Source of the DNA: Nocardioidaceae bacterium
GTDB taxonomy: Bacteria > Actinomycetota > Actinomycetes > Propionibacteriales > Nocardioidaceae
Length of the DNA stretch: 50,361 nucleotides
Direction of reading: 5' to 3'
NCBI GenBank assembly: GCA_029266455.1
Contig: JAQSWV010000056.1
Span: forward strand, 1-50,361
The translations under genes were made by a program, and so were the position numbers. Shown piece after piece: positions 33,795-42,588 of the stretch. Each line of letters opens with the position of its first letter. Position 1 is the stretch's first letter. The notes beneath the pieces are model-generated. The model was not told the origin of the DNA. It made no database searches and saw only the letters and a list, made by a program, of their open reading frames with translations.

Positions 33795-35366
33795 ATGCCT
33801 CCCGCCCTGCGCCTCGCTGCGCGGGTGGCGGCGGCGGCCGGATCTGGTGTGGCGGTCGCCCTGTCCTTCCCGCCGTACGGCTGGTGGCTGCTGCTGGTTC
33901 CGGCGCTGGCCGGTCTGCTGGCGGTCCTCGAGGGGCAGCGACCGGGTCGAGGGGCGCTGCTGGGCGGCGTGTTCGGGTTCGTGCAGATGCTGTGCATGCT
34001 GCCGTGGGTACGCGTCATCGGGCCCGACGCCTGGGTGGCGCTGTCGCTGCTGCAGTCCGTGTTCTTCGCCGCTTTCGGCTGGGCCGTGGTCAGAGTGCGA
34101 CCGTTGGTCTGGTGGCCGGCGGCGGTGGCAGCCTTGTGGGTGCTGCTCGAGCTGGGCCGCAGCCAGGTGCCGTTCACGGGCTTCCCGTGGGGCCGGCTGG
34201 CCTTCGCCCTCGCCGACGCCCCGCTGGCGCCGTACGTGCGCTGGATCGGCGTGCCCGCCCTCAGTGGCCTGGTGGTGCTGCTGGCCGCGCTCGCCTGGTG
34301 GGCCCTGCTGCGCGTGCCTCACGCTCCGCGCCAGGCGGGAGCTGCCCTGCTCGGCGGGGTCGCCGTTGTGGCTGCGGGTGCGGTGCTGCCGGTGGGAGTA
34401 GCGGGCCAGGTGGGGACCGTCCGCGTGGCCGCAGTGCAGGGGGGCGTGCCTGGCACCGGCGCCGACGGCCTCTCCCAGCAGCGGGAGGTCGTGGACAACC
34501 ACGAGGTGGCCACGGTCGACTTCGCGGCCGACGTGGCTGCCGGCCGTGCCGAACCCGTCGACGTCGTGGTGTGGCCCGAGAACTCCACGGACATCGATCC
34601 GCTCACCGATCCCGGCACCTACCAGGCCATCCAGCGTTCGGTCCGGGCGGTGGGAGTTCCCCTGCTGGTCGGTGCGCTGACTGCCGGCTCCGACGACGAC
34701 CACCTGCGCAACGTGGGCATCGTGTGGGACCCGGAGACGGGCCCCGGCGAGGGCACCCACAAGGTCTACGTGAAGCGCAACCTGGTGCCGTTCGGGGAGT
34801 ACATCCCGATGCGCGGCCTGCTGGCGCCGGTGTTCGGTCGGCTGGACGAGATCCCGCGCGACTTCGAGGCCGGTAGCAGGCCGGGCGTCCTGGACCTCGG
34901 TCCGGTCGTCGTCGGGGACGCGATGTGCTACGACGTGGCCTTCGAGGGTGTGGTGGCTCCGAGCGTCCGCGAGGGCGCGGAGCTGCTGGTGGTGCAGACG
35001 AACAATGCGACGTACCTCGGCACCGGGCAGCCGGCGCAGCAGTGGGCGATCTCCCGCCTGCGCGCGCTCGAGTCCGGGCGCGACCTGGTGGTCGCGTCGA
35101 CGAACGGCATCAGCGGCTTCGTCGCCGCGGACGGGACGGTGCTGCAGCGCACCAGCTCCTCCGAGCCGGTGGTGTTGACCGACACCGTCCGCCGCGCGAG
35201 CGGACTCACGCTCGCGGTCCGCATCGGCGGCCTGTTGGAGTGGCTCCTGTCCGGGCTGGGTGCGCTGGCCGTCGTCCTCGCCGTGCTCCAGGACCGGCGC
35301 GACCGTCGGCAACGCGCGGGCGACGACGGGGAGCCGACCCACCAGCTCACCGCGGCCGGTCGATGA
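33795..35366 (+). CDS. lnt: Apolipoprotein N-acyltransferase Lnt
   Basis: 523 residues from ATG 33795; the frame is open upstream to 33642, but the conserved protein starts here. About six N-terminal membrane helices (to about residue 200) are followed by a nitrilase-like domain with the catalytic triad: Glu in VWPENSTDID, Lys in YVKRNLVPFGEY and Cys in GDAMCYDVAFEG. A C-terminal helix anchors the end. Lnt N-acylates the lipid-modified Cys of lipoproteins outside the membrane. In actinobacteria it is typically linked to a polyprenol-phosphate mannosyltransferase, here the next gene with a 4-bp overlap. Confidence 0.9.
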   Translation: MPPALRLAARVAAAAGSGVAVALSFPPYGWWLLLVPALAGLLAVLEGQRPGRGALLGGVFGFVQMLCMLPWVRVIGPDAWVALSLLQSVFFAAFGWAVVRVRPLVWWPAAVAALWVLLELGRSQVPFTGFPWGRLAFALADAPLAPYVRWIGVPALSGLVVLLAALAWWALLRVPHAPRQAGAALLGGVAVVAAGAVLPVGVAGQVGTVRVAAVQGGVPGTGADGLSQQREVVDNHEVATVDFAADVAAGRAEPVDVVVWPENSTDIDPLTDPGTYQAIQRSVRAVGVPLLVGALTAGSDDDHLRNVGIVWDPETGPGEGTHKVYVKRNLVPFGEYIPMRGLLAPVFGRLDEIPRDFEAGSRPGVLDLGPVVVGDAMCYDVAFEGVVAPSVREGAELLVVQTNNATYLGTGQPAQQWAISRLRALESGRDLVVASTNGISGFVAADGTVLQRTSSSEPVVLTDTVRRASGLTLAVRIGGLLEWLLSGLGALAVVLAVLQDRRDRRQRAGDDGEPTHQLTAAGR

Positions 35367-36133
35367 CCGATCGTGGTCCGGTCCTCGTGGTCATCCCCAC
35401 CTATGACGAGGTGGACAATGTCGAGCCGGTCGTTCGCGGCGTCCGCGCCGCTGTGCCTGGGGCCGACGTCCTGGTGGTCGACGACGGGTCTCCGGACGGG
35501 ACCGGCGACCGTGCTGAGGCGCTGGCTGCGACCGACCCCCACGTGCACGTGCTGCACCGCCAGGACAAGGCGGGGCTGGGCGCCGCCTATCGGGCCGGGT
35601 TCGGCTGGGGACTGCCTCGCGGCTACGCGGTGCTGGTGGAGATGGACGCCGACCTGTCGCACCAGCCCCACCAGCTGCCGGCCGTGCTGGCCGGCCTCGA
35701 CACAGGCGCAGACCTGTCCTTGGGATCTCGATGGATTCGCGGGGGCGCTGTGCGCAACTGGCCGCGGCACCGCAGATGGCTGTCGCGGGGAGGGAACGCC
35801 TACGTGCGCCTCGTGCTCGGCGTGCCCGTCCATGACGCCACCGGCGGCTTCCGGGCGCTCCGGCGCGGCACGCTCGAGGTCATCGGCATCGACCAGGTGG
35901 CCTCGCAGGGATACTGCTTCCAGGTCGACGTCGTCCGCCGGGTGGTCGCCGCCGGCTTGTCGACCGTCGAGGTCCCCATCGAGTTCGTGGAGCGTGAGCG
36001 GGGATACTCGAAGATGGACGCGGCGATCGTGGCCGAGGCGTTGTGGCGGGTGTCCGCGTGGGGCGCCGCCCGGTTGGCCGGCGCCGTCGTGAGCCGGGCA
36101 CGGTCCGGGATCAACCGGCTCCAGGAGAGGTGA
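35363..36133 (+). CDS. Polyprenol monophosphomannose synthase, Ppm1-like (GT2)
   Basis: 256 residues from ATG 35363, overlapping lnt by 4 bp. The GT2 nucleotide-binding region reads VVIPTYDEVDNVEPVV, VVDDGSPDGTG and the catalytic DXD-type motif EMDADLSHQP. Ppm1 transfers mannose from GDP-mannose to polyprenyl phosphate, the donor for extracytoplasmic mannosylation and lipoglycan synthesis. Mycobacterium carries the lnt-like and Ppm1 domains in one protein; here they are separate adjacent genes. Confidence 0.88.
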   Translation: MTDRGPVLVVIPTYDEVDNVEPVVRGVRAAVPGADVLVVDDGSPDGTGDRAEALAATDPHVHVLHRQDKAGLGAAYRAGFGWGLPRGYAVLVEMDADLSHQPHQLPAVLAGLDTGADLSLGSRWIRGGAVRNWPRHRRWLSRGGNAYVRLVLGVPVHDATGGFRALRRGTLEVIGIDQVASQGYCFQVDVVRRVVAAGLSTVEVPIEFVERERGYSKMDAAIVAEALWRVSAWGAARLAGAVVSRARSGINRLQER

Positions 36134-36138
36134 GACAG

Positions 36139-36543
36139 ATGGTGCGCGTGCTCGTCGTCGCGTTCCTCGTGGTGCCGGTGATCGAGATCGCCGTGATCGT
36201 GCAGGTGGGTAGCTGGATCGGCGTCCTGCCGACGGTCGCGCTGTTGCTGCTCGAGAGCCTGCTGGGTGCGTACCTGCTCAAACGGGAGGGCCGGCGCGCA
36301 TGGGTGGCGTTGCGGGAGACCCTCGCCAACGGCGTGATGCCCGACGTGGCGCTGCTCGACGCCGCGCTGGTGGTGGTGGGCGGCACGCTGCTGCTGACGC
36401 CAGGATTCGTGACCGACATCGTCGGCTTCGCGTGCGTGCTGCCGTTCACCCGCCCGGCGATCCGCAGACTCGTCACCAGGCTGATCGTGCGGCAGGTCGG
36501 AAGCACCCGCCTGATCCATAACCGCCGCGTCGACGGGCTCTGA
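36139..36543 (+). CDS. fxsA: FxsA-family membrane protein
   Basis: 134 residues from ATG 36139, with AGGAGAGG about 8-16 nt upstream. Two to three membrane helices and the family sequence VIEIAVIVQVGSWIGVLPTVALLLLESLLGAYLLKREG are present, followed by the GVMPDVALLDAALVVVGGTLLLTPGFVTDIVGF segment. In E. coli FxsA interferes with F-exclusion of phage T7. The role in actinobacteria is unknown. Probably part of the lnt operon. Confidence 0.88.
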   Translation: MVRVLVVAFLVVPVIEIAVIVQVGSWIGVLPTVALLLLESLLGAYLLKREGRRAWVALRETLANGVMPDVALLDAALVVVGGTLLLTPGFVTDIVGFACVLPFTRPAIRRLVTRLIVRQVGSTRLIHNRRVDGL

Positions 36544-36576
36544 CGGTGGGCCGGTTGGCTGGGCCCGTTCTGCGGG

Positions 36577-36960
36577 TCAGGCGGAGCGGCGCCGTGAGCG
36601 GGTCGGGCGGTGCAGGTGCGCTGGGCCGATGCTTCCGGCGCGGAGCAGCTCCAGGCGCTCGGTGAGGATGTCCTCGAGCTCCGGCAGCGAGCGACGCTCG
36701 CGCAGCATGTCCCAGTGCGTGCGCACCGGCTTCTCCTTCTTCGCCTCCGGCTCGGTCCCGCCCACCAGGCGGCCGACCTCGCCGGTCTGGGGCGACTCCC
36801 ACTCGTACGGGATCTCCGCCTCGGCCGACAGGGTCAGGTGGAACTCGTGGCCGCTCTCGGTGAGGTAGGACACCTGCTGACGAGGGGCCATCTCGACGCC
36901 GCGCTCGTCCTCGAAGCTCTGCGTGCCGAGACGGCTTCCGCGAAGTGCGCGGTCGGACAT
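36577..36960 (-). CDS. rbpA: RNA polymerase-binding protein RbpA
   Basis: 127 residues from ATG 36960, with GGAGG about 6 nt upstream; an ATG 12 codons earlier is not preferred. The N-terminal core-binding tail MSDRALRGSRLGTQSFEDERGVEMAPRQ is followed by the core domain and the sigma-interaction domain KPVRTHWDMLRERRSLPELEDILTERLELLR. The zinc-binding cysteines present in Streptomyces RbpA are missing, as in the mycobacterial form. RbpA stabilises the open complex of primary-sigma holoenzyme. A TTGACC at 37030-37025 with TGATCC 16 nt further on (37008-37003) is a weak promoter candidate. Confidence 0.93.
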   Translation of the reverse strand: MSDRALRGSRLGTQSFEDERGVEMAPRQQVSYLTESGHEFHLTLSAEAEIPYEWESPQTGEVGRLVGGTEPEAKKEKPVRTHWDMLRERRSLPELEDILTERLELLRAGSIGPAHLHRPTRSRRRSA

Positions 36961-37095
36961 GGAACCCTCCACACGGTCGTTGTCGGTCTTCATCAAGGGT
37001 TCGGATCACAGCCCTGTACGGATTGGTCAACGAACGGGAGCCGGTGGAGATTCCCGGGCAGCGTCTCGAGACGGCTGCTCCATGCCGGAACCGGC

Positions 37096-38487
37096 TCACA
37101 CGACCCTGGGCTGCTCGTTGCCCGCCTGCGCGATGCCCAGGCGCGCGTCCACGCGTGCGAGCAGCACGAGGCCGACCACGAAGAACAGGACCAGGGCGAG
37201 GATCGCGGGCCGGTAGGAGCCCGTCAGCTGGTAGATCAGCCCGAAGACCAGCGTGCCCAGCCAGCTGGTTCCGCGCTCGCAGGCCTGGTAGAGGCTGAAG
37301 TACTCGGCCTCGCGTCCGTGCGGCACCAGCTGGCTGAAGAACGAGCGACTCAGCGCCTGGGTGCCGCCCAGGACCACGCCGATGGCCACCCCGAGGGCCA
37401 GGAAGGGAGCCAGCATGCCGGCGGGGAGCACGAACGCCAGGCCAACGATCGCGACCCAGCCGAGCAGGCCCGCCAGGATCGTCCGCTTGCTCCCCAGCCG
37501 GGCGGCCACCCGGCCGAACACCAGTGCCCCGGCGAATGCGACGAACTGGACGACGAGCGTCAGTGCGAGCAGCACCGACCGGCTGAACCCCAGCTCTTCC
37601 TGGCCGTACACCGCCGCGGCGACGATCACCGTCTGGATGCCGTCGTTGTAGAACAGGTACGCGGCCAGGAAGGTCAGCGCGATGGGGTAGTGGCGCAGGT
37701 CGCGCAGGGTCGTGGCCAACTGGTGGAAGCTCGCCCGGACCAGGCTGTCGCTGGGCATCTCGTCCTCGGCCGGGAGCGCGCGCGGTGGCCGGTCGTGCAG
37801 CCGTCGGTACGGGATCACGGTGAACCCGGCCCACCACAGCCCCGCACCGGCCAGGCAGATCCGCACCGCCCAGCCGGTGGCCAGGCCGCCGGGCTGCTCG
37901 GCGTAGACCACCAGCGCCAGCTCGGCCGCGAGCAACAGTCCGCCGCCCAGGTAGCCGAATGCCCAGGCGCGCGACGAGACCCGGTCGCGCTCGTCGGGGC
38001 CCGCGACGTCGCAGAGGAGCGCGTCGTTGACCACGAGACTGCATGCGAGCGACACGTTGGCGACCAGGAGCAGGCCTGCACCGAGCTGCCAGTTCGTCCC
38101 TGCGACCAGCACCATGGCGGTTGCGGCGGCCGCTCCGGTCCATGCGTACCGGGCCAGCAGCCGTCGCCTGCTCGGGCTGCGGTCGGCAGCAGCACCCACG
38201 ACCGGGAGCACCAGCGCGGACAGCACCGTGGTGATCGTGATGACGTAGAAGGCCAGCGAGCCCGGTGAGACCGGCAACCCGAGCACGGACAGGTCGCGTC
38301 CGCAGTCGGCGACCTCTCCGCATGCGGCCCGCTCGGCGATGCTGGTCAGGTACGGCGCGAACAGCACCGTGCCGGTGGTGGTGACGTAGGCGGAGTTGGC
38401 CCAGTCGTACCAGGACCAGGCCCGCTGCTCGTCCCGGTCGCCCGGCCGGCCGGCCCGCCGCCCGGAATCCACCCCGGGTCGGCTCAC
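37096..38487 (-). CDS. MFS transporter of the UMF1/Atg22-like family
   Basis: 463 residues from GTG 38487, which overlaps the stop of the upstream phosphodiesterase gene by 4 bp (GTGA). About twelve membrane helices are present, with the start WSWYDWANSAYVTTTGTVLFAPYLTSIAE characteristic of UMF1/Atg22-like permeases, and central loop SRRRLLARYAW. Yeast Atg22 exports amino acids from the vacuole; the bacterial substrate is unknown. The linked phosphodiesterase suggests a transporter for a phospholipid-derived or other small metabolite, which is only a guess. Confidence 0.85.
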   Translation of the reverse strand: MSRPGVDSGRRAGRPGDRDEQRAWSWYDWANSAYVTTTGTVLFAPYLTSIAERAACGEVADCGRDLSVLGLPVSPGSLAFYVITITTVLSALVLPVVGAAADRSPSRRRLLARYAWTGAAAATAMVLVAGTNWQLGAGLLLVANVSLACSLVVNDALLCDVAGPDERDRVSSRAWAFGYLGGGLLLAAELALVVYAEQPGGLATGWAVRICLAGAGLWWAGFTVIPYRRLHDRPPRALPAEDEMPSDSLVRASFHQLATTLRDLRHYPIALTFLAAYLFYNDGIQTVIVAAAVYGQEELGFSRSVLLALTLVVQFVAFAGALVFGRVAARLGSKRTILAGLLGWVAIVGLAFVLPAGMLAPFLALGVAIGVVLGGTQALSRSFFSQLVPHGREAEYFSLYQACERGTSWLGTLVFGLIYQLTGSYRPAILALVLFFVVGLVLLARVDARLGIAQAGNEQPRVV

Positions 38488-39278
38488 CGCTGGGGCTCGT
38501 CGAGCCGGGCGAGGACGTCGGCCAGCACGTCGATGCGGTCGCTGATCAGCCCGTCGACGCCGAGGTCGAGCAGCGCCCGGATGGTCTGCTCGTCGTCGAT
38601 CGTCCACACGTGCACCTGCAGCCCGGCCTCGTGCGCCCGGGTGACGAACCGCTCGGAGACGACACGGACGCCACGGCTGCGGCGCGGCACCTGCACGCTG
38701 CTGGCACCGCGGCGGCGGCCGGTCGCGCGGAGCCACCGCAGCGGGGACAACAGCACCAGCACGACCTCCCACGCGCTGCAGGAGGTCGCCACCCGAGGAC
38801 CGGCCAGTCGCCGTATCCGGCGGACACGGCGGTCCGAGAACGACGCCAGGCAGACCCGCTCCTCGGCGCCGGCGGCCCGGACCGCTGCCACGGTCGGGGC
38901 CACTGCGTCGTCACTCTTCACGTCGATGTTGAGCCGCGCCTCGGGGAAGGCGGCCAGCAGCTCGGCCAGCGTCGCCACCGGTTCGCGGTCACCGACCCGG
39001 ACGGCCCGCAGCTCGGCCCAGGTCAGGTCGGCGACGGCGGTGGGAGTGCCGGCGAGCCGGTCGAGGGTGAGGTCGTGGACCAGCACCGGCACGCCGTCAC
39101 GGGTGGCACGGACGTCGGTCTCCAGGTACCGGTACCCCTGCGCCACCGCGCCACGGAAGGCCGCCATCGTGTTCTCGAGCCCGCGGTTCGGGGGATAGGT
39201 GGCCCCGCCACGATGCGCCATCAGCAACGGCCAGGGGGCGTCGAGATAGGGCGGCAGCCGGTCGGCGGGGGCGGGCAC
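38484..39278 (-). CDS. Glycerophosphodiester phosphodiesterase
   Basis: 264 residues from GTG 39278. The GDPD catalytic elements are present: MAHRGG, RGLENTMAAF, LETDVRATRDGVPVLVHD and NIDVK, with the C-terminal GLQVHVWTIDDEQTIRALLDLGVDGLISD. It lacks a signal peptide in this frame, so it is probably cytoplasmic. It hydrolyses glycerophosphodiesters to glycerol-3-phosphate and an alcohol. A 4-bp overlap with the downstream permease gene suggests the two act together. Confidence 0.9.
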   Translation of the reverse strand: MPAPADRLPPYLDAPWPLLMAHRGGATYPPNRGLENTMAAFRGAVAQGYRYLETDVRATRDGVPVLVHDLTLDRLAGTPTAVADLTWAELRAVRVGDREPVATLAELLAAFPEARLNIDVKSDDAVAPTVAAVRAAGAEERVCLASFSDRRVRRIRRLAGPRVATSCSAWEVVLVLLSPLRWLRATGRRRGASSVQVPRRSRGVRVVSERFVTRAHEAGLQVHVWTIDDEQTIRALLDLGVDGLISDRIDVLADVLARLDEPQR

Positions 39279-39402
39279 CTGGCCAGTATCGACCGGACAC
39301 GGTCGCGGCGGCAGGCGGAGCCGGCTGCTGGAAATCCCGCGGAGGCCGCCACCGGGCCAACCCTGACGGAGCACGAGCGGTGCTCGTGGGTACCGTGCTC
39401 GT

Positions 39403-39669
39403 GTGGAGCCGATGACCTGTCCTTCCTGCCAGCAGCAGATGCACATCCACGACCGCAGCGGGGTCCCGGTCGCCCAGTGCGACGCCTGCCGGGGGATATT
39501 CCTGCAGCGATCGAGCCTGGCCGACCTGGTGGATGCCGAGACCTCGTGGCACGGCAGCGCTGGTCAGTACACCCAGCCTCTGCCCCGGATCACCGAGGAC
39601 ATGACCGAGCCCCCGCGCCCCACGGGATCGCTGCCGAAGCGCTCGTTCGTGGACACTCTGTTCGGCTGA
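39403..39669 (+). CDS. Small zinc-ribbon protein (TFIIB-type, zf-TFIIB)
   Basis: 88 residues from GTG 39403; ATG 39412 (MTCPSC) is equally possible. Two zinc knuckles, CPSC (residues 5-8) and CDAC (about 26-29), followed by the GIFLQRSSLADLV segment, match the TFIIB zinc-ribbon family of small bacterial proteins of unknown function. The rest is Pro/Thr-rich. It is a single gene between the divergent phosphodiesterase gene and the convergent C45 gene. Confidence 0.85.
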   Translation: MEPMTCPSCQQQMHIHDRSGVPVAQCDACRGIFLQRSSLADLVDAETSWHGSAGQYTQPLPRITEDMTEPPRPTGSLPKRSFVDTLFG

Positions 39670-39759
39670 GGTAGGTCGGCCTCTCGTCGCTGACCCGCCC
39701 GCCGGCTGTGAACTGCTCCGCCGGCCCCTGGCCCGCCCGGTCAGGTCGGGGGGCGAACG

Positions 39760-41001
39760 TCACGGCGACGTCCACCAGCCGTCGGCATCGACCTGGCACG
39801 GACGCCCGGCGTGCACGTGCATGCGGCCGTCGGCGGGCTCGGTCACCACGACAGCCAGAGTGGCGCTGCGCTGGCCGACCGGGGCATCGGGGAAGCCGTG
39901 GACGCACACGCTGCGCGGCCCGAGATCGTGGGTCGCGAGCCGGGCGGCCGCCGCCTCTCGGTCGGCGGGTGGGGGGTCGCCGGCCGCGACGGCGCAGACC
40001 CGGTCGAGGCGCTCGTGGGTGGTGGAGACGACCGAGGCGACCTGCTCCTCCTGGGTGACGTCGTCGGCCACGAAGTGGTTGGCATGGGCCAGCCAGCCGT
40101 CGCGGGCCCGCACCAGCGACGGACCGCCGGGACGCAGCTCGATCGTGCACGAGGACCAGCCACCGTCTCCGTCGCCCGGCTTTCCGGTGACGGTGACGGC
40201 GGCGGAGGCGCTGACGTCGGCCTCGGCAGCGAGCGCGACCGCCGAGGCGACGTCCGAGGCCTCGTCCAGGATGCGGCGGGCCACCACGTGGACCGGGACG
40301 CCGCCCGTGCCGGTGTCAGCCACGTGCCGCATCGCGTTGAAGTGCACCGACACGGCGGACCCGACCTCAGCGGCGCCGACCTCAGCGGCCCCGACCTCAG
40401 CCGCCCCGCTCACCGCCCCGACCCCAGGGCAGCCCACACCGATCTTGCCGACGATGCCGTACTCGGTGAGGGTGCTGACCTGTCGGCCGTCGGCGCGGCG
40501 CAAGGTCCAGCAGAACCAGGAGTCGGCCAGCGGGGTGTGCCAGTCCCAGGTCTGGGCGGTGAGCGGGCCGGCCGAACGCCCGGTGGTGGCGGGGGTGTCC
40601 ACCCGCACCGCCAGCGAGCACTCCGACAGCCCCTCGCCAGGCAGCTTTCCGGCGGCCACCAGCCGCTGGTCACCCAGCGCCAGCAGCTCGGTGCGGGCGT
40701 TGAGCGCCCCCACCTCGTTCTCTGCCAGGCCGCTGCCGGCGGCCAGGCCCGCCATCTCGGCGCGCAGGTCCGGCGCGAAGGTCGCGGTCGGATCGAGTAC
40801 GGCCGTCCCGACGGCCAGGATCTCGTCGTCGCGCACACCGAACGCCGCCCACAACCGCCGGTACGCCGCCAGGGTGGTGCGGATCTCGTCGGCGCAGCCT
40901 GCCCCGAGCTCGCGTCCCCGGGCGTACGGGTCGGTGGCGGAGGTGGTGAAGGTGCGCACGGCGCCGGCCGCTGGCGGACCGCCGATCGGTGGGCGCGTCA
41001 C
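39760..41001 (-). CDS. C45-type NTN hydrolase / acyl-CoA:6-APA acyltransferase-like protein
   Basis: 413 residues. The pattern fits the peptidase C45 / isopenicillin-N acyltransferase family: an N-terminal prosegment, a candidate autocatalytic Cys at C128 in the SECSLAV segment, then QTWDWHTP and an NTN-type core ending with VHGFPDAPVGQRSATLAVVV. Such enzymes self-cleave before the Cys and hydrolyse or form amide bonds. The loop at residues 199-214 is an in-frame repeat (GAAEV x3). The substrate is unknown. Same strand as the HTH-MurA gene upstream. Confidence 0.75.
   Translation of the reverse strand: MTRPPIGGPPAAGAVRTFTTSATDPYARGRELGAGCADEIRTTLAAYRRLWAAFGVRDDEILAVGTAVLDPTATFAPDLRAEMAGLAAGSGLAENEVGALNARTELLALGDQRLVAAGKLPGEGLSECSLAVRVDTPATTGRSAGPLTAQTWDWHTPLADSWFCWTLRRADGRQVSTLTEYGIVGKIGVGCPGVGAVSGAAEVGAAEVGAAEVGSAVSVHFNAMRHVADTGTGGVPVHVVARRILDEASDVASAVALAAEADVSASAAVTVTGKPGDGDGGWSSCTIELRPGGPSLVRARDGWLAHANHFVADDVTQEEQVASVVSTTHERLDRVCAVAAGDPPPADREAAAARLATHDLGPRSVCVHGFPDAPVGQRSATLAVVVTEPADGRMHVHAGRPCQVDADGWWTSP
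40363..40407 (+). repeat. In-frame minisatellite inside the C45 hydrolase gene, three 15-bp units
   Basis: Three 15-bp units GACCTCAGCGGCGCC, GACCTCAGCGGCCCC and GACCTCAGCCGCCCC (plus-strand reading) encode GAAEV repeats on the minus strand. Confidence 0.85.
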
Positions 41002-41028
41002 GCCACCAGGGTGGCAGACAGGCGGCGG

Positions 41029-42558
41029 TCAGATGTCACGGAAGGTCTCGATCTGGGCGCCCAGCGCGTTCAGCCGCTCGGCCAGGTCCTCGTACCCGCG
41101 ATTGATGACGTACACGCTGCGCAGCACCGACGTGCCCTTGGCGGCCAGCATGGCGAGCAGGATGACCACCGCCGGCCGCAGAGCGGGCGGGCAGATCACC
41201 TCGGCTCCGCGCCAGCGGGTCGGGCCCTCGATGAGCACCCGGTGCGGGTCCAGCAGCTTGACCGTGGCGCCGAGCTTGTTCAGCTCGGTCAGGTAGATGG
41301 CGCGGTTCTCGTACACCCAGTCGTGGAGCAGGGTCGACCCGTTGGCCGCGGCGGCGATGATCGCGAAGAACGGCAGGTTGTCGATGTTGAGCCCGGGGAA
41401 CGGCATCGGGTGGATCTTGTCGAGCGGCGCGTGCAGGACTGACGCATGGGTGACGACGTCGACGAGCCGGGTGTGGCCGTTGTCCGCGAGGTACTCCTCG
41501 GTGCGGTCGTAGGAGAAGCCCATCTCCTCGAGCAGCGCCAGCTCGATCTCCATGAACTCGATCGGGACGCGTCGGACGGTGATCTCGGATCCGGTGACGA
41601 TGGCGGCCGCCACCAGGCTCATCGCCTCGATCGGGTCGGGGCTGGGGGAGTAGGTCACGTCGCGGTCGACGTCGTCGAGACCGTGCACGGTCAGCGTGGT
41701 CGTGCCGATCCCGTCGATGCTGACGCCGAGCTCCACGAGGAAGAAGCACAGGTCCTGGACCATGTAGTTGGGGCTGGCGTTGCGGATCACCGTGCGGCCG
41801 GGGTGACGGGCCGCGGCCAGCAGTGCGTTCTCGGTCACGGTGTCGCCGCGCTCGGTGAGCACGATCGGCCGGGTCAGCTCGACGGAGCGGTCGACGGTGG
41901 CGTGGTAGCTGCCCTCGGTGGCCTTGACCTCCAGACCGAAGTGGCGCAGAGCGGCCATGTGCGGCTCGACCGTGCGCGTGCCCAGGTCACAGCCGCCCGC
42001 GTACGGCAGCTCGAAGCTGTCGAGCTGGTGCATCAGCGGGCCAAGGAACATGATGATGCTCCGGGTGCGTCGGGCGGCCGCTGCGTCGATCCGATCGAGC
42101 TGCAGCTGCGCCGGAGGCACGATCTCGAGGTCGTTGTCGTCGTTGAGCCACGTGGTCTTGACCCCGATCGAGTCGAGAACCTCCAGCAGCCGGTTGACCT
42201 CCTCGATCCTCGCCACCCGGCGGAGGACGGTGCGGCCGCGGTTGAGCAGCGAGGCCGCCAGCAGGGCGACGCCGGCGTTCTTGCTGGTCTTGACGTCGAT
42301 GGCCCCCGACAGCTGGGTACCGCCGACCACCCGCAGGTGCAGGGGACCGGCTGCCCCCAGTGAGACGATCTCGGAGTCGAGAGCCTCACCGATGCGGGCC
42401 AGCATCTCGAGGCTCAGGTTCTGATGGCCGCGCTCGATCCGGTTGACGGCGCTCTGGCTGGTCCCGAGCTGTTCGGCGAGATCGGTCTGGGTCCACCCCC
42501 GATGCTTGCGGGCGTCCCGGATGAGTGCTCCGATCCGGTGCAGATAGTCCTCGCTCAT
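41029..42558 (-). CDS. HTH-domain fusion of UDP-N-acetylglucosamine 1-carboxyvinyltransferase (MurA paralogue)
   Basis: 509 residues. An XRE-type HTH (about 8-61, including HRGWTQTDLAEQLGTSQSAVNRIERG) precedes a full MurA domain. The MurA N-terminal pair SKN is at K93-N94, and the PEP-binding-loop Cys is C190 in GGCDLGTR, corresponding to Cys115 in E. coli. The inside-out beta-alpha fold continues to RGYEDLAERLNALGAQIETF. I recall a similar HTH-MurA paralogue in Streptomyces, so the fusion is a known actinobacterial form. It could be both a peptidoglycan-precursor enzyme and a DNA-binding regulator. A palindrome lies immediately upstream. Confidence 0.88.
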   Translation of the reverse strand: MSEDYLHRIGALIRDARKHRGWTQTDLAEQLGTSQSAVNRIERGHQNLSLEMLARIGEALDSEIVSLGAAGPLHLRVVGGTQLSGAIDVKTSKNAGVALLAASLLNRGRTVLRRVARIEEVNRLLEVLDSIGVKTTWLNDDNDLEIVPPAQLQLDRIDAAAARRTRSIIMFLGPLMHQLDSFELPYAGGCDLGTRTVEPHMAALRHFGLEVKATEGSYHATVDRSVELTRPIVLTERGDTVTENALLAAARHPGRTVIRNASPNYMVQDLCFFLVELGVSIDGIGTTTLTVHGLDDVDRDVTYSPSPDPIEAMSLVAAAIVTGSEITVRRVPIEFMEIELALLEEMGFSYDRTEEYLADNGHTRLVDVVTHASVLHAPLDKIHPMPFPGLNIDNLPFFAIIAAAANGSTLLHDWVYENRAIYLTELNKLGATVKLLDPHRVLIEGPTRWRGAEVICPPALRPAVVILLAMLAAKGTSVLRSVYVINRGYEDLAERLNALGAQIETFRDI

Positions 42559-42566
42559 GGGCCCTC

Positions 42567-42588
42567 ACCCTATCTCATATGTGAGATA
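42567..42588 (-). promoter_or_regulatory. Operator-like palindrome upstream of the HTH-MurA start
   Basis: TATCTCA (42571-42577) and TGAGATA (42582-42588) form a 7-4-7 inverted repeat whose near edge is 12 nt upstream of the ATG at 42558. On the minus strand TAGGGT (42572-42567) resembles a -10 and abuts the palindrome; no good -35 was seen. Self-binding by the HTH domain of the adjacent gene is a natural hypothesis. Confidence 0.55.

Noticed and set aside
33054-35342. A 762-codon minus-strand frame opposite lnt
   Set aside because: Shadow of lnt and the kal end, Arg/His-rich with no domain. It also crosses a structured intergenic region.
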